Part shown: piece by piece, positions 9,990 to 18,726 of the stretch
Position numbering within the stretch: position 1 is the first letter of the stretch
How the letters are laid out: each line of letters begins with the position of its first letter
NCBI RefSeq assembly: GCF_025210165.1
Contig: NZ_JAOASI010000029.1
Coordinates: forward strand, 1-36,164
Reading direction: 5' to 3'
Source of the DNA: Tepidibacter sp.
GTDB lineage: Bacteria > Bacillota > Clostridia > Peptostreptococcales > Peptostreptococcaceae
DNA: 36,164 nucleotides
The notes under the pieces: generated by a model
Seen by the model: the letters and a program-made list of their open reading frames with translations, nothing else
The model's database searches: none
Told to the model about the DNA's origin: nothing
Program-made: the position numbers and the translations under genes

Positions 9990-10021
9990 ATATTTTAATA
10001 GTATATATATTTTTCTATAAC

Positions 10022-10050
10022 AGTATACCATATAATGTTTTTTTGTGCAA
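10022..10050 (-). promoter_or_regulatory. Putative promoter of the rimP-nusA-infB operon
   Basis: TTGCAC (10045-10050) and TATACT (10022-10027) are separated by 17 bases, starting a few bases after the polC stop. The -10 matches consensus at five of six positions, the -35 at three. Initiation near 10015 would put the hairpin at 9967-9989 in the leader. Confidence 0.5.
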
Positions 10051-10054
10051 CTTA

Positions 10055-13000
10055 TCACAAAAGAGAGAGCTGATTGGTTTCATCAAGATCTTTAATACAC
10101 CCATGACCTTTTAATGTTTCAACTACAGTTTTTGAAATCTTAGTTCTTTTTCTCAAATCCTCTATAGAAAGAAATTCTTCCTTTTCTCTTTCTTTAGCTA
10201 TATTAATAGCAGCATTAGCTCCAACTCCTTGAAGAGCTATTAGAGGTGGTAATAATTTTTCATCTATGATTTTAAACTTTTTAGCATCTGATTTGTAAAG
10301 ATCTACTCTTGAAATTTCTATATTTCTTGCAAACATTTCTACAACAACCTCAAGCACTGTTAACATGCCTTTTTCCTTGGCAGTTACATTATTACCTAAA
10401 CTTTCTATTTCTTTTATTTTATAAATAACCTCATCCTTACCTCTTATAACTAAATCTGCATCGAAATCTTCTGCTTTAGTAGTAAAGTAAGTAGCATAAA
10501 AGGAATGTGGATAATAAACCTTGCAATACGCTATTCTAAATGACATCATAACATAAGCTACCGCATGTGCTTTTGGAAACATATATTTAATCTTATTGCA
10601 CGAATCTATATACCATTGGGGTACCTCATTATTCTTCATCTCTTCTTCGTCTTCTGAGGTTAATCCTTTACCTTTTCTAACCTTCTCCATTATCTTAAAT
10701 GAAAGCTTTGGCTTTAAACCTTTAAATATAAGGTAGTTCATTATATCATCTCTTGTTGATATAACATCTTTTAGTGTAACAACCCCATCTCTAACTAAGT
10801 CCTGAGCATTATTAAGCCAAACATCTGTCCCATGTGATAATCCAGATATTCTTACAAGTTCTCCAAAGGTTGTAGGCTGAGTATCTGTAAGCATCTGTCT
10901 TACAAATTTAGTTCCAAATTCAGGTATACCAAGACTGCCTATAGTACAATTAATTTCTTCACTAGTAACTCCTAAAGCCTCTGTAGATGTAAATATAGAC
11001 ATTGTCTTTTGATCATCAAGAGGTATTTTAGTAGCATTAATTCCTGTTATATCCTCTATCATTCTTATTATAGTAGGAACGTCGTGCCCTAGTATATCAA
11101 GCTTTAGAATTCTTCCACTTATTGAGTGATAGTCAAAATGTGTCGTTATAACTCCTGATGTAGAATCATTAGCTGGATATTGAATAGGTGAAAAATCATA
11201 TATTTCTTTATAATGAGGTACAACCATTACGCCACCAGGATGCTGACCAGATGTCCTTTTAATCCCAGTACATCCTTTAGATAATCTATTTATTTCAGCT
11301 GATGTAGTTTTTATCTCATTTTCTTCAATATACTTCTTTGCAAATCCATAAGCTGTTTTATCAGCTATTGTTCCTATTGTTCCAGCTCTATATACATATC
11401 CTTCCCCAAATAGTATTTCTGTATACTTATGTGCATTTGGCTGATATTCTCCAGCAAAGTTAAGGTCAATATCAGGTTCTTTATCTCCCTCAAAACCTAA
11501 AAAAACTTCAAAAGGTATATCATGTCCATCTTTTATATAAGGTATTTTGCAAATAGGACACTCTTTATCAGGTAAATCAGCTCCCGATGTATAACTCCCA
11601 GTTTCAAAAAATTCAGATCCTAAACATTTTTCACATCTATAATGAGCCGGTAAAGGATTAACCTCTGTTATATCACTCATTGTAGCTACAAATGACGAAC
11701 CAACCGAACCTCTTGATCCAACTAAATATCCATCTTGTAAAGATTTTGTAACAAGTTTTTGTGATATTATATATAAGACTGCATATCCATTACTTATTAT
11801 AGAATTTAGCTCTCTTTCTAGTCGTTTTTCAACAACCTCGGGAAGTTTTTCGCCATACATACCGTGAGCCTTTTTGTAACACATTTCTCTAAGATCTTCC
11901 TCTGACCCTTCTATAACAGGAGTACACGTTTCATCTGGTATAGGTTTTATTTCTTCTATTAAATCTGCTATTTTATTTGTATTAGTTATAACCACTTCTT
12001 TAGCTAATCCATCCCCTAGATAGCTAAATTCATCCAACATATTGTCTGTTGTTCTAAAGTAAAGAGGAACTTCCTCATTAGCACTTTTAAATCCTTGAGA
12101 ATGCTTTAGTATTTTCCTATATACTTCATCATGCGGATCTATGAAATGAACATCTCCTGTTGCCACAACTAATTTATCATATTTTTTACCAAGTTCTATA
12201 ATTTTTCTATTTATATCTTTAAGTTCATCATAATCTTTAACAATTTCTTTTTCTATCATGAACTTATTATTATCGAGTGGCATTATTTCTAGATAGTCAT
12301 ATAGTTCTAGTATTTCCTCTATTTCATATTCTTCTTTATTTTTAAGTATACTTTGATATACCTCTCCATTTTCACATGCAGATCCTATTAAAAGTCCTTC
12401 TCTATATTCTTTCAAGACACTCTTTGGTATTCTAGGAGTTTTATAAAAATATTCTATATGTGATTTTGATATTAGCTTATATAAATTTTTAAGACCTGTA
12501 TAATTTTTAACCAATATAGTTATATGGTTACTTCTTATTTTCTTAAAATCAGCAACTTTGAATAATTCGTTAACTTGATGCAAATGAGTAGCACCTTTTT
12601 CTTTTAACATATCTAGAAATTTTATAAATATATTTGCAGTAGCTTCAGCATCATCTACTGCTCTATGATGATTTTCAAGAGAAACTTTAAGTGCCTTAGC
12701 CACGGTGTTTAGCTTGTACCTCTTGATATTTAAAAGTAATTCTTTAGCAAGATTTATAGTGTCAACATATATATTATTAAAATCTAAAGACATTCTTTTG
12801 CAATTTTCTCTTATAAAACCTATATCAAACTCAGCATTATGAGCAACTAGCACACTATCTTTTATAAAATCTAGAAAATCAGGCAATACTTGCTCAATTA
12901 TTCTCTCATTCTTAACCATGTCATTAGTTATACCCGTAAGTTCTTGAACTTTATGTGGTATTGGCTTCTCAGGATTTACTAAGACACTAAATCTATCTAT

Positions 13001-14335
13001 AATCTCATAATTTTCTATTTTAACAGCACCAATTTCTGTTATCTTATCATTTTTATTTGAAAAACCTGTTGTTTCAAGATCAAACACTACAAAAGTTTGA
13101 CTTAAAGGTAATTTATTAGGATTTTTTATAACAGGCTTAGTATCATCTACTAAATATCCTTCTACACCATAAATAGCCTTAACACCATGCTTTTTAGATG
13201 CATCCATCGCTTCTGGAAAAGCTTGAACTATACCATGATCAGTAATGGCTATAGCTTTATGTCCCCATTTTGCAGCTCTTTGAATTACCTTTGATACTGA
13301 TGTTACTGCATCCATTGCAGACATTTGAGAATGCAAGTGTAATTCAACCCTTTTCTTATCACTTCTATCACGTTTTTCTTTTTTCTTTGACTTTTGTATA
13401 TCTGAAATATTCACAATCAATTCCTGAGAATAATTATCAAACAAAGCATTCCCTCTAATTTTTAAATAGGACCCTTTACTTATATTATCTACTACACCAT
13501 CTTTATTATTTTCTCTTAAAAATAATTTACATTTTATAGAGCTTGTATAATCTGTTATAGAAATAGTTAATAGAGTTCTACCTCCCTTTAACTCTCTATT
13601 TTCAACATCAAATACTTCTCCTTTTATACATACTCTTCCCGTCTCTGGAGTTACATTTTTAATAATTTCAATAGAATCATTAATCCCTTTGCCATATATA
13701 AGGTCTGTTTCCTCTTTTTCGTACCTATCGTTACTACTTTTAGTTTCAATTGTTTCAGGTTTTGGACTTGATATAATCCTATTCGACAGTATATTATCTG
13801 TCTCTTCATCTTTTTTAGTTATATATTCTCTTAAATTCATATTAGATTTGTTCTTAAGATCAAATTTAACACTTAAATCAAAGCCTAATTCCTCATTTAT
13901 CATAGTTTTTATAGAATACGCAGCCATCTTTGACTCTAATATTTTATGTATTATTTCATTTTCTATCTTTATAGCTAAGCATTTATCTATATATTTCCAT
14001 TTAATTTTTTCATTAGATGTTATAGATGGCACCATAGACTTCATTATAAACTCTATATTATTCCAGTATTTATTTATAACAGTATTTACATCATCTTCAA
14101 TATCCGTATATCTAATTTTGAATTTCACATCATTAAAAAAGGTAAGTTCATTCTTTATCTTATCTTCTATATCTCTAAGTTCAGATATTCTGAGTATTTT
14201 TTTTGATTCTAAATAAAAATATACAATCTTATCTTCTTTAAAATAAACTATATTTTTCAATAAAATGTGTTCATATTTCTTATCTAAGTTTTTATATACT
14301 CCTATTTTCTCTAGATATTTTTTTATACTATCCAT
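10055..14335 (-). CDS. polC: DNA polymerase III alpha subunit, PolC type
   Basis: This is the main replicative DNA polymerase of low-GC Gram-positives, with built-in proofreading. Domains in order over 1426 residues are: an N-terminal region, an OB fold (about 235-315), the first half of a PHP domain (LHLHS near 331), an inserted DEDDh exonuclease (FDLETTG near 415, HNAEFD, HRAVDDAEA), the rest of PHP, a four-cysteine zinc site (CEKC near 898 and CPIC near 925), the catalytic palm with PDIDLNF near 953, and C-terminal tRNA-like and helix-hairpin-helix segments. AGGAGG lies four bases before the ATG. Terminators on both sides suggest a separate transcript, though I see only a weak promoter candidate in the short upstream gap. 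Confidence 0.98.
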   Translation of the reverse strand: MDSIKKYLEKIGVYKNLDKKYEHILLKNIVYFKEDKIVYFYLESKKILRISELRDIEDKIKNELTFFNDVKFKIRYTDIEDDVNTVINKYWNNIEFIMKSMVPSITSNEKIKWKYIDKCLAIKIENEIIHKILESKMAAYSIKTMINEELGFDLSVKFDLKNKSNMNLREYITKKDEETDNILSNRIISSPKPETIETKSSNDRYEKEETDLIYGKGINDSIEIIKNVTPETGRVCIKGEVFDVENRELKGGRTLLTISITDYTSSIKCKLFLRENNKDGVVDNISKGSYLKIRGNALFDNYSQELIVNISDIQKSKKKEKRDRSDKKRVELHLHSQMSAMDAVTSVSKVIQRAAKWGHKAIAITDHGIVQAFPEAMDASKKHGVKAIYGVEGYLVDDTKPVIKNPNKLPLSQTFVVFDLETTGFSNKNDKITEIGAVKIENYEIIDRFSVLVNPEKPIPHKVQELTGITNDMVKNERIIEQVLPDFLDFIKDSVLVAHNAEFDIGFIRENCKRMSLDFNNIYVDTINLAKELLLNIKRYKLNTVAKALKVSLENHHRAVDDAEATANIFIKFLDMLKEKGATHLHQVNELFKVADFKKIRSNHITILVKNYTGLKNLYKLISKSHIEYFYKTPRIPKSVLKEYREGLLIGSACENGEVYQSILKNKEEYEIEEILELYDYLEIMPLDNNKFMIEKEIVKDYDELKDINRKIIELGKKYDKLVVATGDVHFIDPHDEVYRKILKHSQGFKSANEEVPLYFRTTDNMLDEFSYLGDGLAKEVVITNTNKIADLIEEIKPIPDETCTPVIEGSEEDLREMCYKKAHGMYGEKLPEVVEKRLERELNSIISNGYAVLYIISQKLVTKSLQDGYLVGSRGSVGSSFVATMSDITEVNPLPAHYRCEKCLGSEFFETGSYTSGADLPDKECPICKIPYIKDGHDIPFEVFLGFEGDKEPDIDLNFAGEYQPNAHKYTEILFGEGYVYRAGTIGTIADKTAYGFAKKYIEENEIKTTSAEINRLSKGCTGIKRTSGQHPGGVMVVPHYKEIYDFSPIQYPANDSTSGVITTHFDYHSISGRILKLDILGHDVPTIIRMIEDITGINATKIPLDDQKTMSIFTSTEALGVTSEEINCTIGSLGIPEFGTKFVRQMLTDTQPTTFGELVRISGLSHGTDVWLNNAQDLVRDGVVTLKDVISTRDDIMNYLIFKGLKPKLSFKIMEKVRKGKGLTSEDEEEMKNNEVPQWYIDSCNKIKYMFPKAHAVAYVMMSFRIAYCKVYYPHSFYATYFTTKAEDFDADLVIRGKDEVIYKIKEIESLGNNVTAKEKGMLTVLEVVVEMFARNIEISRVDLYKSDAKKFKIIDEKLLPPLIALQGVGANAAINIAKEREKEEFLSIEDLRKRTKISKTVVETLKGHGCIKDLDETNQLSLL

Positions 14336-14392
14336 AACTCCTCCTAGACAGTTTTAATCTTTTTTAAAGCTTCAATATATAGATTAACAATG

Positions 14393-14422
14393 AAAATTCT
14401 AGACTAAAAAGTCTAGAATTTT
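14393..14422 (-). terminator. Intrinsic terminator after ispG
   Basis: A perfect 13-base inverted repeat around a four-base loop, followed by TTTTC on the minus strand. The ispG stop codon (14413-14415) lies inside the upstream arm. It separates the rpsB-ispG cluster from polC. Confidence 0.72.
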
Positions 14423-15459
14423 TCTATTTCACTTATTAATTCATTTACTAAATCATCACTCTTTATTTTTTTTACAATTTCACCTTTTTTAAATAAAATT
14501 GCATTTTCATTTCCACCAGCTATACCAATATCAGCTTCCCTTGCCTCTCCAGGTCCATTAACAGCACATCCCATTATAGCTACAGTCATCTTTTTATCTA
14601 TATCTTTTATTTCTTCTTCAACCTTTGATGCTATATTTATTAAATCTATATTGCATCTTCCACAAGTTGGGCAAGATATAACCTTAATCCCTTCCTCTAA
14701 TAGTCCTATAGATTTTAAAATTTCTTTACCTACAAATATTTCTTCTTTAGGATCTCCAGTTAAAGATACCCTTATAGTATCACCTATTCCTTCAAGTAAT
14801 AAATATCCTATTCCTATAGATGATTTAATTGTTCCTTTTTTTATACTTCCAGATTCTGTTATACCAATATGAAGTGGATAATCTACCTTTTCAGACATAA
14901 GTTCATATGCCTTTATAGTGGTATGTATATCACTAGACTTTAAAGATATAACTATATTATAAAAATCCATACCCTCCAAAATTCTTATATGTCTCATTGC
15001 ACTTTCTACTAAAGCATCTGGTGTAGCCTTTTTATACTTTTCAAGTAAATCTTTTTCTAAAGATCCTCCATTCACACCTATTCTTATTTTTATATTTTTT
15101 TCTTTAGCTTTTTCAACTACCATTCTTACTCTTTGAGTACTTCCTATATTTCCAGGATTTATTCTAAGTCCATCCACCCCTTGATTTATAGCTTCAAGGG
15201 CTAATCTATAATCAAAATGTATATCTGCTATAATAGGTATGTTTATAGTTTTTTTTATTTCACCCAACTTTAAAGCTGCATCCATATCAGGAACAGCAAC
15301 TCTAACTATATCACAACCTACTTTTTCAAGGTCTTTTATTTGATTTATCGTAGCTTCTACATTTCTGGTATCCGTATTAGTCATTGACTGAATAGATATA
15401 GGATTATTTCCTCCTATCTTAACATCACCACAATAAACCTCTTTTGTTAATTTTCTCAA
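14413..15459 (-). CDS. ispG: 4-hydroxy-3-methylbut-2-enyl diphosphate synthase (IspG/GcpE)
   Basis: IspG performs the penultimate step of the MEP pathway, reductively opening MEcPP to HMBPP with a [4Fe-4S] cluster. The 348 residues form the TIM barrel (IQSMTNTDTRN, GCDIVRVAVPD, IPIIADIHFDYRLAL, GLRINPGNIG) and the C-terminal cluster domain with CPTCGRC and GCAVNGPGEAREADIG, which supply the cysteine ligands and the conserved Glu. The start is TTG (15457-15459) with AAGGTG a few bases upstream. It follows rseP by 11 bases, and the earlier MEP enzyme gene dxr is two genes upstream. Bacillus has proS in this slot. Confidence 0.97.
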   Translation of the reverse strand: MRKLTKEVYCGDVKIGGNNPISIQSMTNTDTRNVEATINQIKDLEKVGCDIVRVAVPDMDAALKLGEIKKTINIPIIADIHFDYRLALEAINQGVDGLRINPGNIGSTQRVRMVVEKAKEKNIKIRIGVNGGSLEKDLLEKYKKATPDALVESAMRHIRILEGMDFYNIVISLKSSDIHTTIKAYELMSEKVDYPLHIGITESGSIKKGTIKSSIGIGYLLLEGIGDTIRVSLTGDPKEEIFVGKEILKSIGLLEEGIKVISCPTCGRCNIDLINIASKVEEEIKDIDKKMTVAIMGCAVNGPGEAREADIGIAGGNENAILFKKGEIVKKIKSDDLVNELISEIEKF

Positions 15460-15470
15460 AAAATCACCTT

Positions 15471-16478
15471 CTATTTAATTATTCTAGATACATCGTTATA
15501 AATCGTAAATACCATTAAAAGCATCAATGCAACAAATCCTATAAAATGTATAGATCCTTCTTTTTCTGGATCCATTTTCTTTCCTCTAATAAGTTCTATA
15601 AGCAAGAATACAATTCGTCCTCCATCTAAAGCTGGTACAGGAAGTAAATTAAATAATCCTAAATTTATGCTTATAACAGCTGCTAAGAATATAACATTTA
15701 CTACTCCCGCATCTGCGGCTTTTCCTACCACATTTATTATACCTACAGGACCTGCAACTTCATCTTTTGATACATTTCCCTTTATAGCTTTTCCCAGGAA
15801 ATCTATCATTTGCCCTAATATAGAAAATGTTTGCTTTACAGCATATTTAAAAGATGATACTATATTTTTTTCATATCTAGGCTCTATACCTATCATTTTT
15901 TTGCCATCGTCATATTTAGGTGTAATATTATATTCCAGTACATCCCCATCTCTTTTTACATGAATTTTTATAGTATCGGTAGTAGAAGAGGATATTGTTT
16001 TTCTTATATCATACCAATTTTTTATACTAGAATTGTTTATTTTTAATATCTTATCTCCCTCTTTAATTCCAGCTTGCTGAGCTGGTAAGTTATCAATAGT
16101 GTTTTCTATAATAGTTCCTGGAACTCCCTTATACATAAACATTATTGTGAATAGTAATATAGCTAGCATAAAGTTCATTAAAGGCCCAGCAAATACTATA
16201 CTTATCTTTTGAAATATATTTTTATTATTAAAACTTCTAGGATCACTAGATTCTTCATCTTCCCCTTCCATTCTAACGTATCCACCTATAGGTAATACTC
16301 TAAGTGAATATTCTGTTTCATAACCCTTATATGAATAAATTTTAGGTCCCATTCCTATAGCAAATTCATGTATCTTAACCCCTGATTTTTTAGCAACTAT
16401 AAAATGACCAAACTCATGAAATAAAACAAGTATTCCAAATACTATAAGCGCTATAATAATAGATATTATCATATTCAT
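15471..16478 (-). CDS. rseP: Site-2 intramembrane zinc metalloprotease (RseP/RasP)
   Basis: This membrane protease cuts transmembrane segments of regulators such as anti-sigma factors after a first cleavage outside. The 335 residues carry HEFGH within the first hydrophobic segment (zinc ligands and catalytic Glu), a central PDZ domain (AGIKEGDKILKINN), and the third zinc ligand in LLPVPALDGGRIVF before the last membrane helices. The ATG has AGGAAGGTG upstream; a second Met two codons later is also possible. The gene sits between dxr and ispG in the conserved cdsA-dxr-rseP order. Its substrates here cannot be inferred. Confidence 0.95.
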   Translation of the reverse strand: MNMIISIIIALIVFGILVLFHEFGHFIVAKKSGVKIHEFAIGMGPKIYSYKGYETEYSLRVLPIGGYVRMEGEDEESSDPRSFNNKNIFQKISIVFAGPLMNFMLAILLFTIMFMYKGVPGTIIENTIDNLPAQQAGIKEGDKILKINNSSIKNWYDIRKTISSSTTDTIKIHVKRDGDVLEYNITPKYDDGKKMIGIEPRYEKNIVSSFKYAVKQTFSILGQMIDFLGKAIKGNVSKDEVAGPVGIINVVGKAADAGVVNVIFLAAVISINLGLFNLLPVPALDGGRIVFLLIELIRGKKMDPEKEGSIHFIGFVALMLLMVFTIYNDVSRIIK

Positions 16479-16569
16479 ATTTTCACCTTCCTATTTTATT
16501 ACTTAAGGTATTAAAATTTTTTGTTTTGTGAATAACATTGATTGAACAAGTGTACTTACAACTATTTTT

Positions 16570-16628
16570 GAGCAACGGAGCCTGTAAGGATCGCTGGCGA
16601 CATGAGTCACCGCGTTAGCGAGTAGACG
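16570..16628. repeat. GC-rich structured island at the dxr 3' end
   Basis: By hand count 35 of these 59 bases are G or C, far above the AT-rich surroundings. On the plus strand TCGCTGGCG can pair with CGTTAGCGA (two G-T pairs) around a small loop. It supplies the last codons and stop of dxr. Composition and structure suggest an inserted dispersed repeat, but only one copy is in this window, so this is unproven. Confidence 0.4.
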
Positions 16629-17781
16629 AATTTTTTATACTCTCTTTTACAAATTCTCTACTCCAATCATCTATATATAATATTTCTTCTAATGTAGGTT
16701 CTTTTATGCTAGAATGCTTTTCCAACGCTTTTTCTATATACATAGGTATATCATAAAACTTAATTTTATCATTTAAAAATTCACTCACCAAAATTTCATT
16801 AGCTGCATTTAAAACAGTAGAATAAGTTCCACCTTTTTCTAAACATTCATAAGCAAGCTTTAAGCATGGGAAAGTATTAATATCTGGCTTTTCAAATGTT
16901 AAGGAACTTATATTTGCAAGGTCTAACCTTTCATAGTCATTATATATTCTATCAGGATATGAAAGTGCATACTGTATAGGAAGCTTCATATCAGGATTAC
17001 CAAGTTGAGCTATAACTGACCCATCTATAAACTGTACCATAGAATGTACTATACTTTGAGGATGCACTAATACATCTATATCACTTGAATCAACTCCAAA
17101 TAACCACTTTGCTTCTATAACTTCCAGCCCTTTATTCATCAAAGTAGCTGAATCTATGCTTATTTTTCTTCCCATACTCCAGTTAGGATGTTTTAAGGCT
17201 TCATTCTTAGTTACATTTATAAGTTGTTCTTTTGTTTTATTTCTAAAAGGTCCTCCTGAGGCTGTTAATATTATTTTTTCAATTTCTTTATTTTTTTCTC
17301 CATTTAAGCATTGGAATATAGCACAGTGTTCACTGTCAACCGGAAGAATATTAACTCCCATTTTTTTTGCTTCATTCATAACTAATCTACCTGCAGTCAC
17401 AAGTGTTTCTTTATTTGCAAGTGCTATTGTTTTTCTGTATTTAATAGCTTCTAAAGTAGGAACCAGTCCTATCATTCCTACAAGAGCTGTTAAAACTATA
17501 TCTACACCATCTAAAGATGCTATGGTTCTTAAACCCTCCATTCCTGAATATATATCTACTCCTAATTCCTTTGGTAAAATTTCTTTTAACTCATCAGCTT
17601 TATCTTTATTATAAACAGCAACTACTTTTGGTCTAAACTCTATTATTTGCTTTTTTAGCATATCTATACTAGTATTTACAGCCAAAGCCTCTATTTTAAA
17701 TTTTTCCTTATTATTTCTAACAACATCTAAAGCCTGTGTACCTATAGATCCTGTTGATCCTAAAATAGATATTTTTTTCAT
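16615..17781 (-). CDS. dxr: 1-deoxy-D-xylulose 5-phosphate reductoisomerase
   Basis: Dxr converts DXP to MEP with NADPH and a divalent metal, the first committed step of the MEP pathway. The NADPH-binding GSTGSIG is at the N-terminus, followed by ALANKETLV, the metal/substrate block [12 protein letters not shown], and [23 protein letters not shown] and the C-terminal domain complete 388 residues. I start at ATG 17779-17781; the GTG three codons upstream is part of the GGGGTG ribosome binding site. The final few residues (STR) are encoded by the GC-rich island at 16570-16628, so the original C-terminus may have been altered. Upstream, a structured element and a terminator-like hairpin lie between cdsA and this gene. 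Confidence 0.96.
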   Translation of the reverse strand: MKKISILGSTGSIGTQALDVVRNNKEKFKIEALAVNTSIDMLKKQIIEFRPKVVAVYNKDKADELKEILPKELGVDIYSGMEGLRTIASLDGVDIVLTALVGMIGLVPTLEAIKYRKTIALANKETLVTAGRLVMNEAKKMGVNILPVDSEHCAIFQCLNGEKNKEIEKIILTASGGPFRNKTKEQLINVTKNEALKHPNWSMGRKISIDSATLMNKGLEVIEAKWLFGVDSSDIDVLVHPQSIVHSMVQFIDGSVIAQLGNPDMKLPIQYALSYPDRIYNDYERLDLANISSLTFEKPDINTFPCLKLAYECLEKGGTYSTVLNAANEILVSEFLNDKIKFYDIPMYIEKALEKHSSIKEPTLEEILYIDDWSREFVKESIKNSSTR

Positions 17782-17815
17782 ATTTTTCACCCCTTATTAA
17801 ACAGCGTAATATAAT

Positions 17816-17837
17816 AGCCTCAGAAAACTCTGAAGCT
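17816..17837 (-). terminator. Terminator-like hairpin upstream of dxr
   Basis: AGCTTCAGA pairs with TCTGAGGCT (nine pairs, one G-T) across GTTT, followed by ATTATATT rather than a clean T tract. It lies between the structured element at 17863-17936 and the dxr ribosome binding site. It could be a weak terminator or an attenuator. Confidence 0.4.
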
Positions 17838-17862
17838 CTAAATTTAAATTTATTCTTTTAGT

Positions 17863-17936
17863 TTATCCGAAAGCTAAGAGTTCTAACACTCCATCCTCTT
17901 CAGGTTAGAGATGAGAACTCTACAACTTCTGGATAA
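17863..17936 (-). promoter_or_regulatory. Rod-like structured element between cdsA and dxr
   Basis: Three nested stems are visible: TTATCC (17863-17868) with GGATAA (17931-17936), AGAGTTCT (17877-17884) with AGAACTCT (17914-17921), and CATCCTCT (17892-17899) with AGAGATG (17907-17913, one bulge). It begins just after the cdsA stop. It may be a cis-regulatory leader of dxr or a palindromic intergenic repeat; it matches no riboswitch consensus I can recall. Confidence 0.5.
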
Positions 17937-17939
17937 GTT

Positions 17940-18716
17940 TCACTTGATACAAAAGTATATATAATAATAAACAAAAGGAGCTGTTAAAATTATACTATCA
18001 AATCTATCTAATATACCTCCATGTCCAGGTATTAATTTTCCATAATCCTTAACTTCTAAAAACCTTTTTATTGAAGATGCAAATAAATCTCCAATTTGAG
18101 CTATCATACTTCCTATAAGTCCTATTATTCCCATATGTATCAAATCAAACCCAAATATATATCCAAATACAATACAAGATAAAGAACTTCCGATAACTCC
18201 TCCTATACTTCCCTCTATAGTCTTCTTAGGACTAACCTTAGGTATTAATTTATGCTTACCAAAGAAATAACCACTAAAATAAGCGAATGTATCCGTCATC
18301 CATGCTATTACAAAAATCAAATATATGTAATTATAATTTGAAAATTTCGAAATCAATATAATATGGTTCAAAAGATATGGTATGTATATTATCCCAAGAA
18401 AAGTTATACTCATATCAATAATATTATACTTTCTCATAACAAGTAATATACATAATATAAAAAAAACAATAAAAAAACTACATGCTATATATCTACTATC
18501 TATTTTTGAAATTGATCCAAAATAAATACTTAAAGTTGATAAATACCCTAACCAACTAACTGAATTCAAATTTTTTTCTCTAAAAGCATCGTAAAATTCT
18601 TTTATAGCAATTAATGAAATAACTGTAACCCCTAAATACAAAGGAATTCCTCCATTAATTAAGATAATTACTAAAACTGGCAGTAATATTATCGAAGATA
18701 CTATTCTAACAAACAT
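17940..18716 (-). CDS. cdsA: Phosphatidate cytidylyltransferase (CDP-diglyceride synthase)
   Basis: CdsA makes CDP-diacylglycerol from phosphatidic acid and CTP at the membrane, the branch point of phospholipid synthesis. The 258 residues are mostly hydrophobic helices. The C-terminal signature is clear: VSPKKTIEGSIGG, then SMIAQIGDLFASSIKRFLEVKDYGKLIPGHGGILDRFDS, with the conserved Asp residues that bind metal. I choose the ATG at 18714-18716, six bases after AGGAGG (18723-18728); an upstream TTG in frame lies before that site, inside the end of uppS. It follows uppS closely, so the two are probably co-translated. Confidence 0.96.
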   Translation of the reverse strand: MFVRIVSSIILLPVLVIILINGGIPLYLGVTVISLIAIKEFYDAFREKNLNSVSWLGYLSTLSIYFGSISKIDSRYIACSFFIVFFILCILLVMRKYNIIDMSITFLGIIYIPYLLNHIILISKFSNYNYIYLIFVIAWMTDTFAYFSGYFFGKHKLIPKVSPKKTIEGSIGGVIGSSLSCIVFGYIFGFDLIHMGIIGLIGSMIAQIGDLFASSIKRFLEVKDYGKLIPGHGGILDRFDSIILTAPFVYYYIYFCIK

Positions 18717-18726
18717 ATAAATCCTC

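Noticed and set aside
13689-14216. 175-residue open frame on the plus strand
   Set aside because: It lies entirely antisense to polC, has Ser/Leu/Ile-biased low-complexity sequence, and shows no recognisable motif or proper ribosome binding site. It is a shadow of the AT-rich coding strand.
17156-17614. 152-residue plus-strand frame antisense to dxr
   Set aside because: The opposite strand is a clear dxr with all motifs; the frame has no ribosome binding site or family features.
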